From: an uncultured Bacteroidales bacterium
GTDB taxonomy: Bacteria > Bacteroidota > Bacteroidia > Bacteroidales > F082
DNA: 36,194 nt
Reading direction: 5' to 3'
Assembly: GCA_905234645.1 (NCBI GenBank)
Contig: CAJOIS010000026.1
Span: forward strand, 1 to 36,194
Shown: positions 1 to 8,066 of the stretch, piece after piece
Numbering within the stretch: position 1 is the first letter of the stretch
How the letters are laid out: each line of letters starts with the position of its first letter
Program-made: the position numbers and the translations under genes
Notes under the pieces: model-generated
The model's database searches: none
The model's input: the letters and a program-made list of their open reading frames with translations, nothing else
What the model was told of the DNA's origin: nothing

Positions 1-154
1 ACATCCGTTATTTACAATTTCCGCCATAAAAGTACTATTTTATTCTCTTGTTTTTGCAGTACTCTCAATTGACGCTGCAAACATAGGATGACATGGCTGT
101 TAAGTCTTGCATAAAGCACCCGACAAGCTACCCAACAAGCCACCCCATAAGTTA

Positions 155-1798
<1,644 letters not shown>

Positions 1799-1817
1799 GT
1801 CAATTCATTTGAAGGCA

Positions 1818-1825
1818 CAAAGATA
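1818..1825 (-). promoter_or_regulatory. -7 element of the YfcC-type transporter gene
   Basis: The minus strand reads TATCTTTG, an exact match to the Bacteroidota -7 consensus TAnnTTTG, about 20 nt before the ATG. No well-spaced -33 TTG is evident. It is back to back with the peptidase promoter at 1839-1846. Confidence 0.6.
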
Positions 1826-1838
1826 TTGAAATTATCCT

Positions 1839-1846
1839 TATTTTTG
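1839..1846 (+). promoter_or_regulatory. -7 element of the peptidase gene
   Basis: TATTTTTG matches TAnnTTTG and lies 24 nt upstream of the ATG at 1871. This supports 1871 as the original translation start of the now disrupted peptidase gene. Confidence 0.55.
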
Positions 1847-1870
1847 CCGCAAATCTTAAATCGAATTCAG

Positions 1871-3976
1871 ATGAAAAAACATTTGTCCTGCCCGCATCGG
1901 CCCAGGAAAAGAAGATGTTCACCCCCGCTGACGCTTCCTACAACAACCGCGCTGTCTATGCCCAACGTCCCAACCAGCTGAAATGGATTGGCAACTCCGA
2001 CATCCTCATGAAGGTGAAGGACAACGAGATCATCACCATGATGCCCGACAGCAAGAAGGAAGCCACCTTCCTCACCGTCGACGAGCTGAACGGCTTCACC
2101 AAAGGCGAGGGCATCAACGACCTGAAGCGCATCCCGCAACTGACGTGGATCAACGAATACCAAGCCTATTTCTATGCCTTGGGCGACAACGGCATCAACC
2201 TCAACAAGATAGACATCAAGAAGAGAACTATCGATGTCCTTGCACCCATCCCACAAGACGCTGAGAACCAGAACATCTGCAACGCCACCATGAATGTGGC
2301 CTATACCATCGACAACAACCTGTATGTGGCCAAAGGCAACAAGCAAATCCAGATTACCGACAACCCCGAGGGCGTGGTGGCCGGTCAGAGAGTTCGCTAT
2401 CAACGGCGGCATCTTCTGGTCGCCCGACGGCAAACTCCTCGCCTACTACAGCATGGATGAGCGCATGGTGACTGACTATCCCTTGGTCGACATCCAAGAG
2501 CGCATCGCCACCGCCAAGCCCATCAAATACCCCATGGCCGGCATGACGAGCCATCAGGTGACGCTGCATGTCTACAATATCGCCACGGGCAAGGAAATCG
2601 TGATCAAGACGGGAGAGCCTGCCGAGCAATACCTCACCGCCATCACCTGGAACCCCGACAACAAGCGCATCTATATCGGTGTCTTGAACCGTGAGCAGAA
2701 CCACCTGAAGTTCAACGAATACAGCGCCATCACGGGCGATTTCATCCAGACCATCTTCGAGGACCGCGATGAACAGTATGTGGAGCCGCAAGGTCCTGCC
2801 TACTTCCTGCCCGACAACGCCGACCAATTCATTTGGAAGGCCCAACGCGACGGCTACTATCACCTCTATCTGTACACCATCAGCAAAGGCACTTGCAAGC
2901 AACTCACCCACGGCGATTTCGTCATCACCGACTTCAACGGCTTCTCGAAGGACGGCAGCAAGATCTACTACCGCACCACTGAGGTCAGCCCGCTGGAACG
3001 CCACTGTTATATGATGGACATCAAGAGCGGCACCGTCACCAAGCTCACCAAGGAGCACGGCACGCACGACATCATTCCTTCGGGCAGCGGCAAGTACTTC
3101 CTTGACTACTACACCAGCACCGACGTGCCGTATAACGTCGACCTGCAAGACAGCAACGGCAAGATGGTCAGGCGCCTCCACGAGGCCGAGAACCCGCTGA
3201 AGGACTACAACCTCGGTGTCACTGAACTCGGCACCCTGAAGGCCGAAGACGGACAGACACTCTACACCCGCCTCATCAAGCCTTACAACTTCGACGCCTC
3301 GAAGAAATATCCCGTCATCGTCTACGTGTATGGCGGTCCCCATGCCCAACTCATCACCGACGAGTGGACGGCCGGCGCGGGCATCTACCTCAACTACCTC
3401 GCCCAGGAAGGCTTCCTCGTCTTCACCCTCGACAACCGTGGCTCTGCCGACCGTGGCGAGGCCTTCGAGCAGTGCATCCACCGCCAGTGCGGCCAACTCG
3501 AGATGCGCGACCAGATAGTGGGCATCGAATGGCTGAAGACCTTGCCTTACGTCGACGCCGACCGCATCGGCAGCGACGGTTGGAGCTATGGTGGCTTCAT
3601 GTCGACCTCACTGAAGATCAACCACCCCGAGGTGTTCAAGGTCAGCGTGGCAGGCGGTCCCGTGCTGGATTGGAAATACTATGAGATCATGTACGGCGAG
3701 CGTTACATGGACACGCCCGAGGAGAACCCCGAAGGCTACGAGCTGACCAGCCTCGAAAACAAGACCGACAAACTGGAAGGCAAGCTCCTGATGATCCACT
3801 GCACCACCGACCCCGTCGTGATGTGGCAGCACAGCCTCGTCTTCGTCGAGAACTGCATCCACAACGGCAAGCAGCTCGACTACTTCGTCTATCCCGGCCA
3901 CGACCACAACGTCGCCGGCCCCGACCGGGCGCATTTGATTACCAAGATTACGCAGTATTTTAAGGATAATCTGTAA
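1871..3976 (+). pseudogene. Dipeptidyl-peptidase IV-like S9 peptidase, two frame disruptions
   Basis: A prolyl-oligopeptidase-family (S9B, DPP IV-like) exported peptidase, expected to release dipeptides from peptide N-termini in the periplasm. The body is intact: a beta-propeller domain, then an alpha/beta-hydrolase domain with the nucleophile Ser in GWSYGGFM, the Asp in CTTDPVV and the His in GHDHNV. Reading from the ATG at 1871 gives MKKHLS and soon stops (1981). The signal-peptide end (LPASAQ, then EKKMFTPAD) is in another frame, so bases are missing between 1877 and 1885. A second break lies near 2385-2392, where the frame passes from NPEGVVAGQ to EFAINGGIFWSPDGK. Family members carry a few extra residues there, so a short deletion is likely. 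Combined length is about 700 codons, close to the family norm. Either a recent pseudogene or two assembly errors. Confidence 0.75.
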
Positions 3977-3982
3977 TACCTC

Positions 3983-4062
3983 GCGTCACTGCGAGGAACG
4001 AAGCAGTCCAGACCAAAAGCCTATTCACTGGATTGCTTCGTCGTTCCTCCTCGCAATGACGC
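3983..4062. repeat. Large inverted repeat, CATTGCGAGGAACGAAGC family
   Basis: The left arm (3983-4011) contains GCGTCACTGCGAGGAACG and then AAGCAGTCCAG. The right arm (4028-4062) is its inverse, with two 3-base insertions and a few substitutions. The loop is about 16 nt. It directly follows the peptidase stop codon. This is a dispersed non-coding palindromic repeat of a type I know from many unrelated bacterial genomes. Confidence 0.75.
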
Positions 4063-4090
4063 AAAGCGACGACAAGAATAATGCAAAAAC

Positions 4091-4102
4091 AAAGCCCTCC
4101 GC
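4091..4102. terminator. Left half of an intrinsic terminator split by the IS
   Basis: AAAGCCCTCCGC here and GCGAAGGGCTTT at 5544-5555, followed by further Ts, form a 12-bp stem with one mismatch. Without the IS and with a single TTG, the loop would be CATTGCA. The pair would have terminated the peptidase transcript; the insertion sequence now separates the two arms. Confidence 0.65.
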
Positions 4103-4153
4103 CATTGTGAACTGAACCCCGAAAGTTGGACAAAAAACTTTCGGGGTTTTATT

Positions 4154-4681
4154 ATGCGAAAAAAACACGATTACGAAGCTCGATTGAAGTACATGAAGAT
4201 GCTAGAGGAAGGCTACAGCATCCACTTCATAAGCAGAGCGTACGGTATTGACCATAGGATTTTGTCCACATTGTGGAGTCGGTACCAGGAAGAAGGGCCA
4301 GTCGCATTGGCCAAGAAGAAGAACTGCGCTCTTACAGTGGCGGAAAAGTTGTCGGTGATATCCGAATACAAGGAAAAACGCCTATCTTTGCCAGACATTA
4401 TGTTAAGCCATGGAGTGAGTCGGAGTGCAATAGAAGGATGGTGCCGGCGTTATGCGGCTGGCGGAGAGGAGGCACTGGTTGACAAGCCCAGGGGAAGACC
4501 GAGAAAAGACATGGGAAGACCGAAGAAAAAGAAGCCGGAGGAGATGACGGAGCTGGAGCGGCTCCGTTACGAGAACGAGCGCCTGCGCGCGGAGAATGCA
4601 CTGCTAAAAAAAGTGAAAGCCTTGGTCGAAGAAAGGGAAGCCCGTCTCAAAGGGACTGGGCGGAAGCCATCCAAGGACTGA
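4154..4681 (+). CDS. IS3-family OrfA, DNA-binding subunit
   Basis: A 175-residue OrfA protein. Residues 5-55 and 62-105 each resemble helix-turn-helix units (YSIHFISRAYGID and LSLPDIMLSHGVSRSAIEGW) that bind the element's inverted repeats. A basic stretch (about 113-128) follows, then a leucine-zipper-like coiled coil (about 134-158) used for multimerisation. The gene begins 22 nt inside the left end. A run of seven A followed by G (4606-4613), in the codons for LLKKV, is a slippery site; a -1 shift there continues into orfB without a stop. Unshifted translation stops at 4681. Confidence 0.9.
   Translation: MRKKHDYEARLKYMKMLEEGYSIHFISRAYGIDHRILSTLWSRYQEEGPVALAKKKNCALTVAEKLSVISEYKEKRLSLPDIMLSHGVSRSAIEGWCRRYAAGGEEALVDKPRGRPRKDMGRPKKKKPEEMTELERLRYENERLRAENALLKKVKALVEEREARLKGTGRKPSKD
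4606..4613 (+). promoter_or_regulatory. Programmed -1 frameshift site (A7G)
   Basis: Seven A then G where orfA passes over the orfB phase. In the -1 phase 37 sense codons run from 4612 to the orfB ATG at 4723, including SPSQRDWAEAIQGL, a sequence typical of the junction in IS150-group transposases. The fused OrfAB would be about 450 residues. Confidence 0.75.
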
Positions 4682-4722
4682 GGCGGGACCATGATGTCGG
4701 GACGCTGCTCGACATCAAGGGG

Positions 4723-5505
4723 ATGGCTCGTTCCACATTCTACTACCACGCCAAAAGGTTGCACGACTCGGACGGATACGATGCCGTCAGGAAACGGATA
4801 GTGGAGATCTATGAGGCGAACTGCGGAAGGTACGGCTACCGTCGCGTCACTGCACAACTGCACAATGAGGGGATTGGAATCAACCACAAGACTGTGCAGA
4901 AACTGATGGGGCAGATGGAACTCAAAGCGAAACGGAGGAGGCAGAAGTACCGTTCGTACAAAGGCGAAGTCGGCAGGGTGGCACCAAACATACTCAACAG
5001 GGACTTCTCCGCCACAAGACCGAACCAGAAGTGGGCCACTGATGTCACGCAAGTCAACATCAAGGGCGGCAAACTGTACTTGTCGCCCATCTTGGACATG
5101 TTCAACGGGGAGATTGTCTCGTATACAATCTCCAAAACGCCAGACTTGAGCATGGCAACAAGAATGCTTGCCAAGGCCTTCCATGTCCGGAACGACCTCA
5201 ATGGATTAATCCTGCATTCCGACCAGGGTTGGCACTACCAGCATCTCAGGTATCAGACCATGCTCAAGGAAAAGGGCATCATACAAAGCATGTCACGCAA
5301 GGGCAATTGTCTTGACAACGCCATGATGGAGAACTTTTTCGGCCTCATGAAGAATGAATTGCTATATTTGCACGACTGGAACTCCGTGCAAGAGTTCGAA
5401 CAAGCACTGATGAACTACATCCATTACTATAACAACCAAAGAATTAAGTTGAGACTAAAAGGAAAGAGCCCGGTACAATACCGAACTCTTTACCTAAACA
5501 ATTAA
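4723..5505 (+). CDS. IS3-family OrfB, DDE transposase catalytic domain
   Basis: The rve integrase-type catalytic part of the IS3 transposase, which cuts and joins the element ends. An HTH_21-like region (about residues 15-75, with GRYGYRRVTAQL) is followed by the DDE core: D107 in KWATDVTQV, D167 in LILHSDQGW and E203 in NAMMENFF, with 35 residues between the second D and the E as in IS3 enzymes. The C-terminus (YYNNQRIKLRLKGKSPVQYR) is typical. It is probably made mostly as an OrfAB fusion through the slip at 4606-4613; the ATG at 4723 lies inside the fused frame. All catalytic residues are present, so the element may be active. Confidence 0.93.
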   Translation: MARSTFYYHAKRLHDSDGYDAVRKRIVEIYEANCGRYGYRRVTAQLHNEGIGINHKTVQKLMGQMELKAKRRRQKYRSYKGEVGRVAPNILNRDFSATRPNQKWATDVTQVNIKGGKLYLSPILDMFNGEIVSYTISKTPDLSMATRMLAKAFHVRNDLNGLILHSDQGWHYQHLRYQTMLKEKGIIQSMSRKGNCLDNAMMENFFGLMKNELLYLHDWNSVQEFEQALMNYIHYYNNQRIKLRLKGKSPVQYRTLYLNN

Positions 5506-5543
5506 TGTTTAACCGTCCAACTTCTGGGGGGCACATCATTGCA

Positions 5544-5557
5544 GCGAAGGGCTTTTT
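5544..5557 (+). terminator. Right half of the IS-split terminator
   Basis: GCGAAGGGCTTT plus Ts pairs with 4091-4102. This arm with its T-tract now directly follows the IS, which has displaced it about 1.4 kb from its partner. Confidence 0.6.
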
Positions 5558-5590
5558 CACTATCTAATAATCTTAATCGGCCGGCCCTAG

Positions 5591-5651
5591 GGTCCTTGAG
5601 CCTGTCGAAAGGCCCTATCTTTTGAAACGGCCCTTCGACGAGCTCAGGGAC
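5591..5651. repeat. Inverted pair of the CCCTTCGAC repeat, hairpin downstream of hydG
   Basis: The left arm, about 5591-5614, is GGTCCTTGAGCCTGTCGAAA then GGCC. The right arm, 5629-5651, is GGCCCTTCGACGAGCTCAGG then GAC. The arms pair with about four mismatches around a 14-nt loop. It lies 12 nt beyond the hydG stop, between convergent units, so it may also help end the hydG transcript, though no T-tract follows. Confidence 0.7.
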
Positions 5652-5662
5652 TTTGTTGCTCT

Positions 5663-7117
5663 TTAGAAATAAAGGTCGCGTTCGCCGTTCTTGATGCGCT
5701 CGATGCGGCTCTTCAGCTCGTCCAAGAACTTCGGGTCGACATTCTTGAAGTTGTTCTCGATGCACTTCCAGCCCTTAGCAGCGACTTCGGGCGTGGCGTA
5801 GTCGACCAAGTATTCGCTCAAGGTCAGGATGGCATTCGGCGTGCAGTAGCGCTTGATGAAGCCCGGCACGCTGAATTCCATAAAGTGCTCGCCCGTACGA
5901 CCCAGACGGTAGCAGGCCGTGCAGAAGCTCGGGATGAAGTCGTGATCGAGGAGCTTGTCGATGATGTCGCCCAACGAGCGGTCGTCGCCAATCTTAAACT
6001 GCTCGCGGTGCAAGTTCTGGTCCTCCTGCTTGTCGCTGTTCTTCTCTTCTTCCTCGTGGTGGTATTTGTAATCGCCAATCTGAAGGTTGGTGCCACCGTC
6101 AATTTGCGAGATGCCGTATTCGATGGCCTTGGCGCGGAAGGCGGCATCCTCACGAGCGGTCAGGATCATGCCCGTGTAAGGCACGGCCAGACGGAAGATG
6201 GCGATGATCTTCTCGAAGGTGTCATCGTCGACGAAGTACTTCTTGTCGATGCTCAAGCCCGAGGCGTCCTTGATACGCGGGAAGGAGATGGTGTGCGGAC
6301 CCACGTTGAAGCAAGCCTCCAAGTGGTTGGTGTGACGGATCATGGCCAGCACCTCGTAACGCCAGTCGTAAAGACCGAAGAGGATGCCGAGGCCGTTGTC
6401 GTCGATGCCTGCCTGCTGGGCGCGGTCCATGGCGGTGAGGCGGTAGTTGTAGTCGCCCTTCTTGGTATTAATCGGGTGGTACTCGTTGTAGATCTCGGGG
6501 CAATAGGTCTCCTGGAAAATCTGGTAGGTACCGATGCCGGCCTCTTTCACGACGCGGAAGCCTTCCACATCCAGCGGAGCGGCGTTGATGTTCACGCGGC
6601 GGATGCTGCCCTTGCCTTTCTTGGTGTTGTAGGTCACCTTCACGGTGTGGGCGATGTACTCGGGCGAGTATTTCGGCGACTCGCCATAGACGAGGATGAG
6701 GCGCTTCTGGCCGTCGTCTTCAAGAGCCTCCACGTTGCGGACGAGTTCCTCGTCGGTTAAAGTAGTACGGATCTGTTCCTTGTTCGACGAACGGAAACCG
6801 CAGTATGAGCAGTTGTTGACGCAGTAGTTGCCCACATACAAGGGGGCGAACAGCACGATGCGGTTGCCGTAGATGCGGCGTTTCAGCTCACGGGCGCCTT
6901 CCTTGATCTCTTCCACCAGTGCGGGGTCGGTGGTGTTGACGAGGACGGCGGTCTCTTCCAGCGTCAGACGGTTTTTGTCCAGCGACTTCTGGATGATCTC
7001 GCGCACACGCTCAGGGGTGCTCTTGGTGTTGTTGATGTAATCCCAAATCTCTTCGGACGAGATGAACGGCTTGTTGGGCTCGTCAGGGATGCGGCATTTT
7101 TCCGGATGAAATTGCAT
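5663..7117 (-). CDS. hydG: [FeFe]-hydrogenase H-cluster maturase HydG
   Basis: A cytoplasmic radical-SAM enzyme that cleaves tyrosine to give the CO and cyanide ligands of the [FeFe]-hydrogenase H-cluster. The 484-residue length fits the family. The radical-SAM cluster motif CX3CX2C is C99, C103, C106 (CVNNCSYC), and the HydG-specific C-terminal auxiliary-cluster motif CX2CX22C is C399, C402, C425 (FCTACYRLG to KRYC). The C-terminal cysteines distinguish it from ThiH and HydE. It lies 19 nt after the TM1266-type regulator gene and is almost certainly cotranscribed with it. HydE, HydF and the hydrogenase are not in this window. A Glu/Lys/Asp-rich stretch near residues 355-375 looks like a surface insertion. 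Confidence 0.95.
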   Translation of the reverse strand: MQFHPEKCRIPDEPNKPFISSEEIWDYINNTKSTPERVREIIQKSLDKNRLTLEETAVLVNTTDPALVEEIKEGARELKRRIYGNRIVLFAPLYVGNYCVNNCSYCGFRSSNKEQIRTTLTDEELVRNVEALEDDGQKRLILVYGESPKYSPEYIAHTVKVTYNTKKGKGSIRRVNINAAPLDVEGFRVVKEAGIGTYQIFQETYCPEIYNEYHPINTKKGDYNYRLTAMDRAQQAGIDDNGLGILFGLYDWRYEVLAMIRHTNHLEACFNVGPHTISFPRIKDASGLSIDKKYFVDDDTFEKIIAIFRLAVPYTGMILTAREDAAFRAKAIEYGISQIDGGTNLQIGDYKYHHEEEEKNSDKQEDQNLHREQFKIGDDRSLGDIIDKLLDHDFIPSFCTACYRLGRTGEHFMEFSVPGFIKRYCTPNAILTLSEYLVDYATPEVAAKGWKCIENNFKNVDPKFLDELKSRIERIKNGERDLYF

Positions 7118-7136
7118 ATCTGTAATGGTTTTTGAA

Positions 7137-7379
7137 TTAATGATTCCTGAGTAACGCCGACTTCACCTCGATGCCTTCGATGCGACCCAACTGGCCTGTG
7201 AGGGAACCTATCTCGTCGGTGGTACCTTCAAAGATGACGGAAATGATGCTGTAAGTGTCTCTTGGAAAACCTTGGCGGCAGATGATGATGCTTGCATGGC
7301 GGGAGAGCACCGCGTTGACTTGGGGCGCGGCTTCCCTGTTTTCCACATAAATAAGGACTGAGCCTATTCTCCTTTCCAT
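7137..7379 (-). CDS. TM1266-family iron-only hydrogenase system regulator
   Basis: An 80-residue protein of the TM1266 / iron-only-hydrogenase-regulator family, an ACT/NikR-C-like ferredoxin fold without a DNA-binding domain. It is normally encoded beside HydE, HydF or HydG, and its regulatory role is inferred from that linkage. Visible features: the opening RRIGSVLIYVENRE, the central HASIIICRQGFP and the VIFEGTTDEIGSLTGQLGRIEGIEVKS strand-helix-strand. The start has a good Shine-Dalgarno (CCGGAGG about 8 nt upstream), unusually strong for this window. It heads the hydG operon; the -7 element is at 7481-7488. Confidence 0.85.
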   Translation of the reverse strand: MERRIGSVLIYVENREAAPQVNAVLSRHASIIICRQGFPRDTYSIISVIFEGTTDEIGSLTGQLGRIEGIEVKSALLRNH

Positions 7380-7480
7380 TTGAATGACCTCCGGATCAGA
7401 TGATTATGATTCCCGCACCGACCTCGATGTCAACGCATTGTCTTCATCTCAGTGATTGTGCGGCTTAGTTTTTGCGGCTG

Positions 7481-7488
7481 CAAAGATA
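7481..7488 (-). promoter_or_regulatory. -7 element of the TM1266-hydG operon
   Basis: The minus strand reads TATCTTTG. A TTG at 7505-7507 (minus strand) lies 16 nt further upstream, somewhat short for a -33 element. The predicted leader is about 95 nt and contains no hairpin I would defend. Confidence 0.6.
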
Positions 7489-7522
7489 AAACTATTTTTC
7501 CTTACAAGGATACTTTTTGAAA

Positions 7523-8002
7523 TTAATACTCCACCTTATCCTGTTTTGCTTCCCAGGCGTGGAAGGTCTCAATGGCCTCATCGCGCAGCAAGGGGATGAA
7601 CGGCACGGTGCGTTCTTCGATGTGCTGCTCCAACTCCTTATAGATGAAGTCGTCGGCAAAGTCGATGTCAGCGGCATCCTTTTTCGTGTTGCCGTAATAG
7701 ATGCACTTGATATGCGCCCAATAGATGGCGCCCAGGCACATCGGGCAGGGCTCGCAGGAAGTGTAGATGACGCAATCCGAGAGGTCGAAGGTGCCTAGCT
7801 TGCGGCAGGCTTGGCGGATGGTGTTCACCTCGGCATGGGCGGTGGGGTCGTTGTCGATGGTCACGCTATTGGCGCTGCCCGCCACGATTTCTCCATCTTT
7901 CACGATGACGGCCCCGAAGGGACCGCCACCGTTTTTCACGCTCTCATCGGCGAGGCGGATGGCCTCTCGCATATATTCTTTGTCTTTTTCTGTGATTCTC
8001 AT
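7523..8002 (-). CDS. Guanine deaminase-like nucleoside/nucleobase deaminase
   Basis: A 159-residue zinc-dependent cytidine-deaminase-fold enzyme. Motifs are H56-A-E58 (TAHAEVN) and P85-C86-P-M-C89, supplying zinc ligands H56, C86, C89 and the proton shuttle E58. The C-terminal segment (YYGNTKKDAADIDFADDFIY to FHAWEAKQDKVEY) resembles the swapped tail of GuaD-type guanine deaminases more than TadA, so deamination of guanine to xanthine is the most likely reaction. It follows the alpha-N-acetylglucosaminidase gene by 64 nt on the same strand, with a small GTCCCTGCGGGAC palindrome in the gap. There is no obvious functional link between the two. Confidence 0.85.
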   Translation of the reverse strand: MRITEKDKEYMREAIRLADESVKNGGGPFGAVIVKDGEIVAGSANSVTIDNDPTAHAEVNTIRQACRKLGTFDLSDCVIYTSCEPCPMCLGAIYWAHIKCIYYGNTKKDAADIDFADDFIYKELEQHIEERTVPFIPLLRDEAIETFHAWEAKQDKVEY

Positions 8003-8066
8003 GGTATTTTGGGTTTATCAACAGGGGCTTACGCCGCCTGCTTAACATCTGTCCCTGCGGGACTCC

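Larger units (their letters stand above)
4108..5538 (+). mobile_element. IS3-family (IS150-like) insertion sequence, complete
   Basis: About 1431 bp. The left end is TGAACTGAACCCCGAAAG followed by TTGGAC (4108-4131). The right end (5515-5538), read inward on the other strand, is TGATGTGCCCCCCAGAAG followed by TTGGAC. The 24-bp inverted repeats begin with TG, as usual for IS3. TTG flanks both ends (4105-4107 and 5539-5541), a 3-bp target duplication. The element carries orfA and orfB in overlapping -1 phase and looks intact. Its target was the loop of a terminator hairpin. Confidence 0.93.

Noticed and set aside
78..85. Possible minus-strand -7 element TATGTTTG near the left edge
   Set aside because: The gene it would drive is outside the window and no -33 element is seen, so it cannot be supported. 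The rest of 1-154 shows only short ACAAGCYACCC direct repeats and no gene.
7380..7474. Tiny upstream ORF (MKTMR) or riboswitch in the TM1266-hydG leader
   Set aside because: Five codons without a good ribosome-binding site and no convincing conserved fold.
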